A stretch of DNA of 64,000 bases from Bombella intestini (GCF_002003665.1 NZ_JATM01000003.1:124001-188000); one strand, 5' to 3'; numbered from the stretch's first letter, positions 25,257 through 35,647 are shown. Numbers and translations are program-made. Notes: generated by a model from the letters alone, not told the origin.

Positions 25257-26903
25257 ATGACAGCCTTATCCCCCCGTCTCGTTCCTATGCTCCGTCTCAG
25301 CAATCTTGCCCTGCCTCTTGATCACACGCCAGAAGAGCTTCGGGCAGCCATTGTGGCTCGTCTGGGCCTTAGGGGTGAGGACCTTCTAGCCTATCATATC
25401 TTCCGGCGAGGGCATGATGCCCGGAAGCGGGGCAATATCCAGCTTGTTTACACGTTGGATTGTGATGTGCGGGACTTGGCCGCCGTGCTGGAGCGTTTCA
25501 GCAAGGACCAGCATATTCGTCAGACCCCAGATATGCGTTGGGTTCCCCCCGTTCTACCGCCTCATGCGGCCGATCATGCGGTGCGTCCTGTTGTGATTGG
25601 GGCTGGTCCCTGTGGTCTTATGGCGGCTCTTGTGCTGGCACAGGCCGGATTGAAGCCAATCATCATAGAGCGTGGCCGTGCTGTGAAGGATCGTACGGTC
25701 GATACCTTCGCTCTGTGGCGGAAATCCCGTTTCACGGCAGAAAGCAACGTGCAGTTCGGTGAGGGTGGGGCTGGTACGTTTTCCGATGGCAAGCTCTATT
25801 CTGGTGTGTCCGATCCTCGCCATTTGGGTCGCAAGGTTTTAGAAGAGTTTGTGAAAGCCGGTGCTCCGGAAGAAATCCTCACTCTTTCCAAACCTCATAT
25901 TGGCACTTTTCGGCTGGTGACGGTTGTGCAGTCCTTGCGGGCGCAGATTGAGGCTTTGGGCGGAGAGTATCGTTTCGAGACCCGGCTAGAAGGGATTGAA
26001 ACAGCACCCGGTGAGGGGGCAGAGCGGCAGGTGACGGGGCTGCGTCTTTCCACGGGTGAGGTGTTGAAGACAGACAGGGTGATCCTAGCGGTCGGTCATT
26101 CGGCACGGGATACGTTTGTCATGCTGCATGAAAGCGGCGTGCCCATGCGTGCCAAGCCATTCTCCATTGGGGTACGGATCGAGCATCCGCAGGCGGTGAT
26201 TGATGTGGCCCGGTTTGGCTCGCAGGCGGGGCATCCATTGCTTGGTGCGGCGGATTACAAGCTGGTGCATCATGCTAGCACGGGGCGGGGTGTTTATTCC
26301 TTCTGCATGTGTCCCGGCGGGCAGGTCGTGGCGGCAACTTCGGAGAAAGATCAGGTCGTCACGAATGGGATGAGCCAGTATTCCCGAGCGGAGCGGAACG
26401 CTAATAGCGGCATTGTGGTGGAAGTGCGCCCCGGTGTGGATTTCCCGGATGAACCATTGGCGGGGATTGCGTTTCAACGCCAGTGGGAGAAGGCCGCCTT
26501 TGTGGCAGGAGGTGGGGATTACCGTGCCCCGGCCCAACGTGTGGGGGACTTCCTCGCTGGGCAGGCGTCCACTGCTTTGGGAACGGTCGTGCCGTCTTAT
26601 CAACCGGGTGTCACGCCGACTGATCTTGCTAGCTGTCTGCCGGATTTCGTGGTGGCGTCCATTCGTGAGGCTCTGCCCCGGTTTGAGCGGAAGATTAAAG
26701 GTTACAGCATGGAGGATGCCGTGATGACGGGGGTGGAAACGCGTACATCCTCTCCATTGCGGATTGACCGTGATGCTACGGGGCAGAGCCCAACCCTGCG
26801 GGGGCTTTTCCCAGCGGGTGAAGGGGCTGGCTATGCAGGGGGTATCCTCTCGGCGGGGATTGATGGCATTCGTGTGGCAGAATGGCTGGTTGCGTCCCTA
26901 TAA
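25257..26903 (+). CDS. COG2509-type FAD-dependent dehydrogenase
   Basis: A 548-residue NAD(P)/FAD-dependent oxidoreductase of the uncharacterised COG2509 group. A small N-terminal ferredoxin-like domain of about 90 residues (LRAAIVARLGLRGEDLLAYHIFRRGHDARK) precedes the FAD-binding GAGPCGLMAA (about 117-126), the ERG strand end, QFGEGGAGTFSDGKLYSG, VILAVGHSARDTF, and the C-terminal LFPAGEGAGYAGGILSAGIDGIRVAE. These blocks are conserved in the group; no substrate is known to me. AAGGA lies ten bases before the ATG; a start at the methionine of MLRLSN is possible. It is a single gene between the divergent CDF pair and the autotransporter. Confidence 0.85.
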   Translation: MTALSPRLVPMLRLSNLALPLDHTPEELRAAIVARLGLRGEDLLAYHIFRRGHDARKRGNIQLVYTLDCDVRDLAAVLERFSKDQHIRQTPDMRWVPPVLPPHAADHAVRPVVIGAGPCGLMAALVLAQAGLKPIIIERGRAVKDRTVDTFALWRKSRFTAESNVQFGEGGAGTFSDGKLYSGVSDPRHLGRKVLEEFVKAGAPEEILTLSKPHIGTFRLVTVVQSLRAQIEALGGEYRFETRLEGIETAPGEGAERQVTGLRLSTGEVLKTDRVILAVGHSARDTFVMLHESGVPMRAKPFSIGVRIEHPQAVIDVARFGSQAGHPLLGAADYKLVHHASTGRGVYSFCMCPGGQVVAATSEKDQVVTNGMSQYSRAERNANSGIVVEVRPGVDFPDEPLAGIAFQRQWEKAAFVAGGGDYRAPAQRVGDFLAGQASTALGTVVPSYQPGVTPTDLASCLPDFVVASIREALPRFERKIKGYSMEDAVMTGVETRTSSPLRIDRDATGQSPTLRGLFPAGEGAGYAGGILSAGIDGIRVAEWLVASL

Positions 26904-27132
26904 CGGGAATATCAGGTCAAGCCCTTAACTCATTTATAATAAAAGAAGAACGTATGTCTTTCGTTTGAGAGAATTATTAATGAGAGATTAAATATAAGAC
27001 TTACGCAAGTCATGTTTCTGCCCAAGTTATGCACTAATTAGACCCCAATTAGGTTTTACCTTTATCCCATAATAGGTGGGGGTATGCGCAGCACCTCCTT
27101 CCGCAACAGCGTGGATATTGAGGGATAAGCCG

Positions 27133-30100
27133 GTGTTTATTATTGAGCAGAACGAGCAGGCTCCGTTGCGCTATCTGGCGAGCCAGAGAACGACCGGGTA
27201 TCGCCGTTTCGGTTACATGTTGGCTTTGCTCAGCGGAGTGTCTTTAGTACCCGGCGTGGGCAGTGTTGCCCGTGCAGAGAGCATGACAAACACCCAGACT
27301 CGCAATCTGTCGCAGGGTACGGAGGTTGCGGGCGACCTTTACCAGCAGGATGGCCAGCTTGGTCTGGATGGCACAAAGGTGGATGGTACCCTCCATCTGG
27401 ATGGCGGGACGGCCCTCTTCGGCCATAGTGGTACAGGCTATGGCGGTACGTTGGTGCAGTCCTTGGCTGGAAGCGGAAATGGGGTGCTCGATAAACCATC
27501 CGTTGATACGAGTCTGGCTATGACGCCGTCCCCCGATACGTCAAAGCCTTATCAGGGTGAGCTGGCGATCAGCCAAGGGAAGGGCGACACTTATAGTGGC
27601 TCTCTCAAGGGGACGGGCGTTCTGTCTCTGCTGGATGGTGAGCAGATTCTGACAGGCCAGAACCAGATCAACGGGACCGTAGATATTCGTAACGGCACGT
27701 TGGTTCTGAAGGATAAGGGGTCCTTCTCTACGGCACCGGGGAGCGTGACGGGTCCGCTCGTTGTCGGGTTGGCACGCGGGAATCAGGGGCATTTGGTGCT
27801 GGATGGGCCTGATGCGCAGATCCAGCGGATGTCCGTTTTCGTTGGTAATGGGGATTCAAATTACGGTGGTGGCGGTGGGCCGCTTGGGACGAGTGATGCA
27901 ACCCTGAAGAATGGTGCGCAGATTAACGATCGCACTAACGAGAGTCTGCATGTCGTTGTTGGTAACGATCAGAACGGCAATATGAACGTGGAGAGTGGCT
28001 CCCGTGTTGCGGCTGATGAGTTCCATGTAGCGGCGTCTCACGGTTTGAGCGGCAATGTGAATGTGACGGGCGATAAGTCCGCTATTGAGGCCACCAATGC
28101 CTATGTTGGTTCTGGCGGTACCGGCACGGTGAATGTCAGTGATGGTGGCAGTTTTCAGGCTTCATCTGCGACGGTGGGTGAAGATGGCGGCGAGGGTACC
28201 ATCGTCATTGGTGCCAATGGCACCATGAAGAACGATACGACAACCATCGGTGCCGGCGGCAAGGGTACTGTAACGGTTGATGGTGGTCGCTTCGAGAGTG
28301 ACAAGGCCATCCACTTCGGTACGTCCGGCGACAACACCGCCTCCGATGGTACGTTGAACGTGCGGAATGGTGGTACTCTCGTGGCAGCGGATGATGGGTC
28401 CTCTCCTGCTATTTCTGTCGAGGACGGTGCAAAAGCCGTTGTTAATCTTGAGAATGCCAAGGTTCAAAACCTTCAGGGGCATGACTTGACCAGCACGGCG
28501 GCTCTGCATCTGGCAGGTACGAACGAATTCAATGTCCAGGGCAATAACAACGTATTATGGAACGGTGGCGTATCTGGTGATGACGGTAGCTTAGTCAAGA
28601 CAGGTACGGGTGTGCTGGAGCTCTCAGGTGGTGGCAGCTACAAGGGGCAGGCGGACGTTCAGTCAGGTTCCTTGCATGCGACAGGCGTTACGATGGCAGG
28701 CCCGATCATCAATCAGGCTGATGCTAAATTCTCCCAGAAGGGGGGTGTCCTGTCCGGTGATCTGGATAACAGTGGTAGTGCTTCCATTGATCATGCCGAT
28801 GTGACGGGAACAGTCACCAACAATGGTACGTTTACAGCCCAGAGCAGCCGGCTTGCGAACCTGGAGAATGTCAGCGGTACATCAACGTTGAATAATACGC
28901 TGGCCCTCGATGTCACGACTAAGGAAAATGCTACGCTCATCCTTAAGGATTCGGTAATTCGCTCTTTCCAGAACACTGATAGTGAATTGGATAGTGTGAA
29001 TTCAAAAATCCCGGGCGTTCCTTCACCTGCTGATGTGAAAAGCGATGAAGATGTTCTGGCGGGGCGCAGTGGTGACGATTCTTCTTATGTGCTGACCGAC
29101 CGGATCGGCAATGGGGAGATGATCAGCAATAGGGCAGCAGATTCCAGCTCTGACACGAGTGGCTATTCAAAGAACTCGGGTCGGACGAGGTTCAGGCGCA
29201 CTTCAATCGGCGGGGTGATTAACACTGGCACCCTTCAGCTGTTGGAAAAGTCCACCGGTGGGACAGTGATTCAGAATAGTGGTAAGCTCGTACTTGATGA
29301 TTCCACGGTTGTGACGCTCGAGGCTAATGGAGGTCTATTTGATATCACCAGCGGCGGGGCAACCGTATGGACATTGAAGGGCAATGGCGACGGTCAGCTG
29401 GAAGGGACAATGAACCTGACCAAGGCGGCCGACACCTATTCTGGTAGCATCTCTGGCACGGGTAATCTGACCATCTCTGGCGGTACGGAGACCCTGACCG
29501 GGAACAATACCTATACGGGTAACACTGATATTGCCCAGAATGCTGGCTTGGTTCTGAAAGGTTCTGTGAGCGGTCCACTGAATAACTCCGGCACAACGGA
29601 CGTGGACGGTGGTAAAGTCGCTGGTACGACAACGAATAGCAGCACACTGACCGCTGAGAATGCAACATTGGCTGATGTCATCAACCAGGCTGGTGCTCAC
29701 TTCAGTGTTTCAGGGGGGCAGATGGCCTCTCTCACAAATAACGGTACGTCAACGCTGGATCAGGGCGCTGTCGTTACGGGGCATATTAATCAGCAGGATG
29801 GTGAGCTGGCACTCAATCATGGTCAGCTTAACGGTGTGCTGTCCGCTAATGGTGGCCACTTCACTATTGGTCAGGATGGCTTTGGTGTTGGCTCTCTTGC
29901 CGGTAGTGCCAATGGTCAGCTGGAAGGAACATTAAATATTACAGCTGCTGGCGATACCTATGCGGGTAGTCTGACCGGTAATAGCGGTTTGACGGTTTCC
30001 GGTGGGCAGGAGGTGCTGACAGGCAATAACAGCTATACAGGCCCAACGCTTGTACAGACGGGCGGTCAGCTAGAAGTGGATGGCGACAATAGTGCTGCCA

Positions 30101-33100
30101 AGGGTCTGACCTCCGTTACCGATGGCTCTACCCTGCGGGGTAAGGGAACGATCGGCGGTGATGTGAACATCGCTTCCGGTGCCACGCTAGCTGCGGGGGC
30201 CGCGGCGGCTCCATCCACCCTGACAGTCAACGGTAATCTGAATTTGGCTGATGGTTCCCATCAGGTTTTCCGTCTTGGGCAGGCTGATACAGCTGGTGGT
30301 GCCTATAACGACTTTGTGGATGTTAAGGGGAATCTGGCTCTGGGGGGTACGCTCTCCATTCAGCCAACCGAGGGCGGCCCGAATGTCAACAACTCGTCTC
30401 TGATGACGGGTCTGTATCGCCTGTATAGCTATGGCGGGGTATTGTCCGGCACGCAGCAGCATATCGAGGTGGCTTCTCAGACTCCTACGGAAGGGCTAGC
30501 CCTTCAGACCTCTATCGACCATCAGGTGAATCTGGCCGTTAGGACGGATGGCTTCAATTATTGGGATGGAGACAACAGCTCTCACCGGGCCGCAAATGGA
30601 ACGGGGAACGATAGGGTTGATGGTGGTAATGGTGTCTGGAGTGCGGCTAACTCGCAGGGTACTCCTAACTGGGCTACGGCCGATGGGATCACCAATGCCC
30701 AGTGGCAGGCTGGCAACATGGCCATTTTTGCAGCATCTGCCGGTACGGTTACTGTTGACGATAAGAAGGGCGAGGCACCTGTTTCTTTCTCCGGAGCTCA
30801 GTTTGCTAATAATGATGGTAAACAGTATCTGGTAACAGGTGACAATTTGTATGCCTCTACTGGCAAGACTGTCATCCGTGTGGGGGATGGTACATCTGCT
30901 GGTAAGGATATCACGGCGGAGATCGCCTCTGTCATTGATGGCAGCCACGTTGATGGCGGTACGGGGCTGGATAAGACAGACCTCGGCACACTGCTTCTCA
31001 CCTCGGACAACCAATTCGCAAAGCCGACCCAGATTGAAGCTGGTACGTTGCAGCTTGGTAATGGTGGCACAACGGGGTCCCTTGGCCAGCAGGATATCGT
31101 CAATAACGGCGTACTTGCTGTGGATCATAGCAATGATGTCACGTTGGGGCAGGCTATTTCTGGTAGCGGTTCTGTTGTGCAGAAGGGCTCTGGCACGACT
31201 ACGCTGGCCGGTGAAAACAGTTATAGCGGCGATACTAATGTTCAGAATGGCCGCCTGAATCTGACTGGCTCTCTTGCGGGGAACCTAAACAACGATGCCA
31301 CCACCACGATTGATGGCGGTAAGGTTGCTGGGACAACGACCAACAGAGGCACGCTGACGACACAAAAGGCCACGCTGGCAAGTGTTGTTAACCAGAGCGG
31401 CACAGCCTCCCTGACGGATAGCACTGTCAGCCATGTTACCAATGCTGAAGGAGCCAGTCTGAACGCAACAGGTGGCACGCTGGCGGATGTCGCCAACCAA
31501 GGCGGCACAGCCTCTCTGACGGGCAGCACGATCGGCCAAGTTACCAACCAAGGCGGTACAGCCTCTCTGACGAGCAGCACTATCGACCAGGTTACTAACC
31601 AGAGCGGCACAACATCCCTCACGGATAGCACTGTTGGGCACGTTGCCAACGCTGAGGGGGGCAGTCTGAACGCAACAGGTGGTACGCTGGCTTCTGTGGC
31701 GAATAGCGGTAGCATGACGCTGGGCAAGGATAGCCATGTCACGGGTGATGTTTCTAACGACAAGGGAGATCTGACTCTCGATGGGAGCCAGATTTCCCAA
31801 ACTCTGAAAGCCCAGGGTGGTCAGTTTAACGTTACGAGCAATGGTGCGGAGATTGGCTCTCTTGCTGGGGCTGGGAATGGTATCGTTAACGGCACTCTGA
31901 ATCTGACCGATGCGAAAGATAGTTATGCTGGTAGTCTCTCCGGTACCGGTGGGCTAACACTTTCTGGCGGGCATGAGACCTTGACCAACCAGTCCCATCT
32001 CGGTGGCCCTGTCGCTGTGGATAATGGCACGCTGGCTCTTACCGGGCCGACAGCCCATTTGACCGCCGATAGCGGTGTGAAGATCGGTGCTGGTGAGGCT
32101 GGTGAACTTACGCTTTCCGGTGGTGCTGCCGTGCAAAGCCATGCTCCGATTGTGTTTGCTAAGGCTGAAACGGCACCGGCTAATGGTTTCAATGCCAAGT
32201 TGAATGTCCTTGATGGCAGTATGTTGAGTGCTGGTGATGCCAATGGCAGACCCGGATTGGCGGCCGAGGAGGGTTCCAAAGCGCAGTTGACGTTGGATGG
32301 TGGTACGCTTCAGAACCAGAAGGGGGCAGATCTGACCAGCACTGTGGATACGTCCATCGGTTCCACGGGGGCAGTGTTCGATGTGCAGGACCAGAACCAC
32401 ATGACGTTGGGTAGCGCTGTGCATCTGACGAGTGATGGCAATACTGGTAGCCATGCTCTGACAAAGACAGGGACAGGTACCTTCACCTTTGCAGGGGATG
32501 GGTCCGGCTTTAGCGGTCCGACGGACATTCAGTCTGGTTTGATGGTCGTTGAAGGGAACATGGCCCAGTCCACCATGACTGTGCAGCATGGCGGTGCGCT
32601 GGCCGGGAATGGCCATGTGGGCGGTGTGCTGGTGGCCAATGGTGCGACCCTAGGTGCAGGGAATGAGAAAAATGAGGGCGGCCTGCACATTAACGGGGAC
32701 CTGACTATGGCCAAGGGCTCGGTCCTGTTCGTTCGTGGTGATAATGAGGCCACCGGACAGAAGCTGACCGGGCCGAATGGCTTCACCTACAGTGAGCTTA
32801 AGTCAGACCGGATTTTGGTCTCTGGCAAGGCTGACATTCAGGGAGGTACGCTGGACCTTCAGGTGAAGAACCCGGCGGAACTGCATTATGGGCAGGCCTA
32901 TCATGTGCTGAGTGCCAATGGTGGTGTGAACGGTCGGTATGATGATCTGAAGACCAATATCGGTCAGGATTATGCCTATCTGGCCCCACGCCTTGTCTAT
33001 CAGGGCGATGATGTGGATGTGATGCTCCGCCGCTCGCTTAATGGTTATGATTCTGTCGGCCGGACCCGTAATGAGGTTACGGCCGGACAGGGGCTAAACC

Positions 33101-34185
33101 GTATCGCCGAGAATACCGAGCTAGCCCAGGCCATGACAGTTCTGACGAAAGATCAGGCTCGCCACGCCTTGGACAACCTCTCTGGTGAGCTGCACGCTTC
33201 CATCCGAACAGGGCTGATTCAGGATAGTTTCTATATCCGTAATGCAGCACTTAATCGTCTGGCAGCGGCTGACTGCGACTATGGCCGTAACGGGCAGAGC
33301 TTCTTCGACCTGAAGACGCATAAAAAGAATGGCACCTGCTATTCTGACCATGCGATCATGTGGGGGCAGGCTTATGGTGGCATGGGCTTCAATAGTGGGG
33401 ACGGTAATGCAGCCCTCACGCATCACAATACAGCAGGCTTTGTGATAGGTGCGGATGCACCGATCAATCATAGCAACTGGCGTGTTGGTGGGTTGCTGTC
33501 GTACGGGCACTCGCAGTTCGATGTCCAGCGTGGTCGTTCTTCTTCGGCTAATAGTAACAATATCAGCATCGGTGCTTATGCTGGCACGCATTGGGGCCGT
33601 CTGAATCTCCGTTTTGGGGCGATCTATAGTTGGAACGTCATCAATACCCATCGCCATGTTGCTGTGGGGGATTATGGCGGGCGTCTGAGCAGCGGTTATC
33701 TGGGCGGAACGGCTCAGGGCTTTGGGGAGCTTGGTTATAAGTTCCGTGGAGAGCGGAGCATGTTCGAGCCGTTCATGAATGTGGCTTATGTGAACATGCA
33801 GATGAATAGCTACCGTGAACATGGCAATGAGGCCGCCCTGCGGAGCCATGGGACAGATCAGGGCGTGACCTTCTCGACCTTCGGTTTCCGCGCAGCGACA
33901 CAGATGGATGTTGGCAAGGCTGTCCTTATGCCTCACATCATGGGGGGATATCGTCACGGGTTTGGGCGTATGCGCTCCGGCCTGCATGAGGGCTTTTCTG
34001 TTGGTAGTGGTGGCAGCAGCATGGATGTTGCCGGGGTGCTGCTCTCCAGCAATGCCGCTGTGGTTGAAGCTGGCGTTGCGGCGAAGGTCACAGATCGTAT
34101 CAATGTGGACCTTTCTTACATCGGCCAATATGGCACTCATTCTACCGAGAGTGGTGCGACAGGAAGTGTCAATGTGAGCTTCTAA
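27133..34185 (+). CDS. Giant autotransporter (type Va secretion, AIDA-like beta-helix passenger)
   Basis: About 2350 residues. The preferred start is GTG 27133, with GAGGGA ten bases before; GTG 27076 is an alternative without a good site. The first 48 residues look like the extended signal peptide of large autotransporters (basic head, then MLALLSGVSLVPGVGSVARA). The passenger is built of short beta-helix-type repeats rich in Gly, Asn, Thr and Ser. At least four copies of a longer module contain L-x-G-x-x-T-Y-x-G-x-L-G-L-x-x-S-G-G-x-E-x-L-T-like sequence (near 27590, 29400, 29930 and 31900), and a tandem array lies at 31390-31701. An atypical low-repeat insert with Arg and Asp (about 29035-29210) interrupts it. 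The C-terminal 270 residues form the beta-barrel, ending GSVNVSF with the terminal Phe. It likely mediates adhesion or aggregation; inference from architecture. Confidence 0.92.
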   Translation: MFIIEQNEQAPLRYLASQRTTGYRRFGYMLALLSGVSLVPGVGSVARAESMTNTQTRNLSQGTEVAGDLYQQDGQLGLDGTKVDGTLHLDGGTALFGHSGTGYGGTLVQSLAGSGNGVLDKPSVDTSLAMTPSPDTSKPYQGELAISQGKGDTYSGSLKGTGVLSLLDGEQILTGQNQINGTVDIRNGTLVLKDKGSFSTAPGSVTGPLVVGLARGNQGHLVLDGPDAQIQRMSVFVGNGDSNYGGGGGPLGTSDATLKNGAQINDRTNESLHVVVGNDQNGNMNVESGSRVAADEFHVAASHGLSGNVNVTGDKSAIEATNAYVGSGGTGTVNVSDGGSFQASSATVGEDGGEGTIVIGANGTMKNDTTTIGAGGKGTVTVDGGRFESDKAIHFGTSGDNTASDGTLNVRNGGTLVAADDGSSPAISVEDGAKAVVNLENAKVQNLQGHDLTSTAALHLAGTNEFNVQGNNNVLWNGGVSGDDGSLVKTGTGVLELSGGGSYKGQADVQSGSLHATGVTMAGPIINQADAKFSQKGGVLSGDLDNSGSASIDHADVTGTVTNNGTFTAQSSRLANLENVSGTSTLNNTLALDVTTKENATLILKDSVIRSFQNTDSELDSVNSKIPGVPSPADVKSDEDVLAGRSGDDSSYVLTDRIGNGEMISNRAADSSSDTSGYSKNSGRTRFRRTSIGGVINTGTLQLLEKSTGGTVIQNSGKLVLDDSTVVTLEANGGLFDITSGGATVWTLKGNGDGQLEGTMNLTKAADTYSGSISGTGNLTISGGTETLTGNNTYTGNTDIAQNAGLVLKGSVSGPLNNSGTTDVDGGKVAGTTTNSSTLTAENATLADVINQAGAHFSVSGGQMASLTNNGTSTLDQGAVVTGHINQQDGELALNHGQLNGVLSANGGHFTIGQDGFGVGSLAGSANGQLEGTLNITAAGDTYAGSLTGNSGLTVSGGQEVLTGNNSYTGPTLVQTGGQLEVDGDNSAAKGLTSVTDGSTLRGKGTIGGDVNIASGATLAAGAAAAPSTLTVNGNLNLADGSHQVFRLGQADTAGGAYNDFVDVKGNLALGGTLSIQPTEGGPNVNNSSLMTGLYRLYSYGGVLSGTQQHIEVASQTPTEGLALQTSIDHQVNLAVRTDGFNYWDGDNSSHRAANGTGNDRVDGGNGVWSAANSQGTPNWATADGITNAQWQAGNMAIFAASAGTVTVDDKKGEAPVSFSGAQFANNDGKQYLVTGDNLYASTGKTVIRVGDGTSAGKDITAEIASVIDGSHVDGGTGLDKTDLGTLLLTSDNQFAKPTQIEAGTLQLGNGGTTGSLGQQDIVNNGVLAVDHSNDVTLGQAISGSGSVVQKGSGTTTLAGENSYSGDTNVQNGRLNLTGSLAGNLNNDATTTIDGGKVAGTTTNRGTLTTQKATLASVVNQSGTASLTDSTVSHVTNAEGASLNATGGTLADVANQGGTASLTGSTIGQVTNQGGTASLTSSTIDQVTNQSGTTSLTDSTVGHVANAEGGSLNATGGTLASVANSGSMTLGKDSHVTGDVSNDKGDLTLDGSQISQTLKAQGGQFNVTSNGAEIGSLAGAGNGIVNGTLNLTDAKDSYAGSLSGTGGLTLSGGHETLTNQSHLGGPVAVDNGTLALTGPTAHLTADSGVKIGAGEAGELTLSGGAAVQSHAPIVFAKAETAPANGFNAKLNVLDGSMLSAGDANGRPGLAAEEGSKAQLTLDGGTLQNQKGADLTSTVDTSIGSTGAVFDVQDQNHMTLGSAVHLTSDGNTGSHALTKTGTGTFTFAGDGSGFSGPTDIQSGLMVVEGNMAQSTMTVQHGGALAGNGHVGGVLVANGATLGAGNEKNEGGLHINGDLTMAKGSVLFVRGDNEATGQKLTGPNGFTYSELKSDRILVSGKADIQGGTLDLQVKNPAELHYGQAYHVLSANGGVNGRYDDLKTNIGQDYAYLAPRLVYQGDDVDVMLRRSLNGYDSVGRTRNEVTAGQGLNRIAENTELAQAMTVLTKDQARHALDNLSGELHASIRTGLIQDSFYIRNAALNRLAAADCDYGRNGQSFFDLKTHKKNGTCYSDHAIMWGQAYGGMGFNSGDGNAALTHHNTAGFVIGADAPINHSNWRVGGLLSYGHSQFDVQRGRSSSANSNNISIGAYAGTHWGRLNLRFGAIYSWNVINTHRHVAVGDYGGRLSSGYLGGTAQGFGELGYKFRGERSMFEPFMNVAYVNMQMNSYREHGNEAALRSHGTDQGVTFSTFGFRAATQMDVGKAVLMPHIMGGYRHGFGRMRSGLHEGFSVGSGGSSMDVAGVLLSSNAAVVEAGVAAKVTDRINVDLSYIGQYGTHSTESGATGSVNVSF
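31390..31701 (+). repeat. Tandem repeat array in the autotransporter passenger
   Basis: Six in-frame units: four of 51 nt of the type NQGGTASLTGSTIGQVT (31390, 31495, 31546, 31597) and two of 54 nt of the type NAEGASLNATGGTLADVA (31441, 31648). The order is A-B-A-A-A-B, which suggests a 105-nt composite duplication followed by extra A-unit copies. Confidence 0.85.
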
Positions 34186-34210
34186 GCCACATCATTCGGG
34201 TATGATGATA

Positions 34211-34239
34211 AAAAGGCGGTCCGTCATGGGCCGCCTTTT
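34211..34239 (+). terminator. Terminator after the autotransporter gene
   Basis: AAAAGGCGG (34211-34219) pairs with CCGCCTTTT (34231-34239), followed by more T-rich sequence, 25 nt after the stop. It can also act on the convergent MFS gene. Confidence 0.88.
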
Positions 34240-34284
34240 GCTTTTGTTCTTAATCTCCAAAGCTATAGCCGGTTTTTTTATCTC

Positions 34285-35592
34285 CTAGCGCACATCCTTC
34301 GGGCGAAAGAGTGTGACGCCAATGCTGATGAGTGTGCCAGAAAGAACGCAGAGAGTGGCAGCAACGGGCAGGCCAGTCACCAACGGGGCAAGGGAGGGAA
34401 CGAGCCTTCCTGCCACGCCTTGCCCTAGTGACCCAACGGCATAGCTTGTGCCCATGCCTGCACTGCGGTGTGCATCGGGGAAACGCCGAGAGAGGTAATG
34501 AGGCACCAGCGCATAAACGCCCGAGGCCGCAGCCCCAATGAAGAAAGCAGAGGCGAGAAGGATGGCCCATGGCCCAGCATTAAGGAATGGGATGATCAGC
34601 AACATGACGCCAACAAGTGCGGCCCGCATGACGGTATCTTCCCCAAAACGGGTTGCTAGTGCACCGCAGAGGATTTTCCCACTGAGTGACCCGAGACAGT
34701 ACAGAGCTACAGGCCAGAAGATCATCTGTGGGCTGAGATGGTGACTGTCCCGCAGGATGGTGGGGTAAAACGTATAGAGGGCGGCTTTTTGGAACTCCAA
34801 AAAGCACATGAAGGCAATAGCCTGAAAGGCCGCACCACTCCAGAATTGCCGAACAGTCTGCCAGAAGGAAACGGAGAGTGTTTCTGCGCCATCGGCCCGC
34901 TGTTTCTTCTTTTCCTCCTGCACTGCCAGCCAGAGAGGACTTTCCTTCACCTTGAAGCGGATGAAGATGATGAGTAGGGCCGGTAACAGCCCGATGAAGA
35001 ACATGACCCGCCATCCATAATGGGGCAGGATGAGGGCCTGCGCCCCGGCAGAAGCCATGTAGCCGACTTCGTAACCGGACATCATGGTAGCGGAGGCCAA
35101 AGGCCGGAGAGACGCAGGGACGCTTTCCATCAACAAGGTGGCGGAAGCTGTCCATTCACCCCCAAAGCCGATTCCAAAGAGGAATTGGATGATAACCAGC
35201 GTGGCGATGCTGTGGGTTGTGCCCGTCAGAGCGGCAAAGAGGGCAAAGAAGAGGATTCCCAGCGTGAAGGCAGGTTTGCGGCCAAAGCGGTCGGAGAGCC
35301 ACCCCCACCCTGTGTTGCCCACAGCACGCCCTAATGCTTGTGCCAAAAAGACACTGCCAAGAGCGGAGAGCGTACAGCCGAAGTCCTTGGCAATATCGGG
35401 GAGGGTGAACATGAGGGCTGTTTGGTCGAATGCATCAAGAAACCAGCCGCTGAAGGCAGCAAGCGTGACCTGCCAGTAAGGTAGCAGGGCACTAAATCCC
35501 GGCCGGTCATCCGGGGAGGGGGAAGAAGCGGAAACAGGCAAGATGGGCCTCCGGCAAGAAACATTCCCTGTATTAGGGAACAGTATGGCCAC
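34285..35592 (-). CDS. MFS transporter (metabolite:H+ symporter type)
   Basis: A 435-residue inner-membrane transporter with 12 predicted helices. GWFLDAFDQTALMFTLPDI is the TM1 acidic motif of the metabolite:H+ symporter/sialate-type group; GWLSDRFGRKPAFTLG is the canonical MFS motif A; GIGFGGEWTASATLLMES lies in TM4, and the central loop is charged (KVKESPLWLAVQEEKKKQ). Substrates in this group are small organic acids, and none can be assigned here. It is divergent from hemA with about 140 nt between starts; that gap has the 13-nt palindrome CTGTTTAAAACAG at 35635-35647, a possible shared operator. Confidence 0.9.
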   Translation of the reverse strand: MAILFPNTGNVSCRRPILPVSASSPSPDDRPGFSALLPYWQVTLAAFSGWFLDAFDQTALMFTLPDIAKDFGCTLSALGSVFLAQALGRAVGNTGWGWLSDRFGRKPAFTLGILFFALFAALTGTTHSIATLVIIQFLFGIGFGGEWTASATLLMESVPASLRPLASATMMSGYEVGYMASAGAQALILPHYGWRVMFFIGLLPALLIIFIRFKVKESPLWLAVQEEKKKQRADGAETLSVSFWQTVRQFWSGAAFQAIAFMCFLEFQKAALYTFYPTILRDSHHLSPQMIFWPVALYCLGSLSGKILCGALATRFGEDTVMRAALVGVMLLIIPFLNAGPWAILLASAFFIGAAASGVYALVPHYLSRRFPDAHRSAGMGTSYAVGSLGQGVAGRLVPSLAPLVTGLPVAATLCVLSGTLISIGVTLFRPKDVR

Positions 35593-35634
35593 CAGCTATA
35601 GAGGAGTGATTCAAAAAACTGTAGCTAGATAGTC

Positions 35635-35647
35635 CTGTTTAAAACAG
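35635..35647. promoter_or_regulatory. 13-nt palindrome between MFS and hemA genes
   Basis: CTGTTT-A-AAACAG forms a perfect palindrome about 85 nt upstream of hemA and 43 nt upstream of the MFS start. Candidate operator; no regulator is encoded nearby. Confidence 0.3.

Noticed and set aside
33121-34140. 339-codon minus-strand frame under the autotransporter barrel
   Set aside because: Antisense shadow of the barrel coding region; no domain or start signal.
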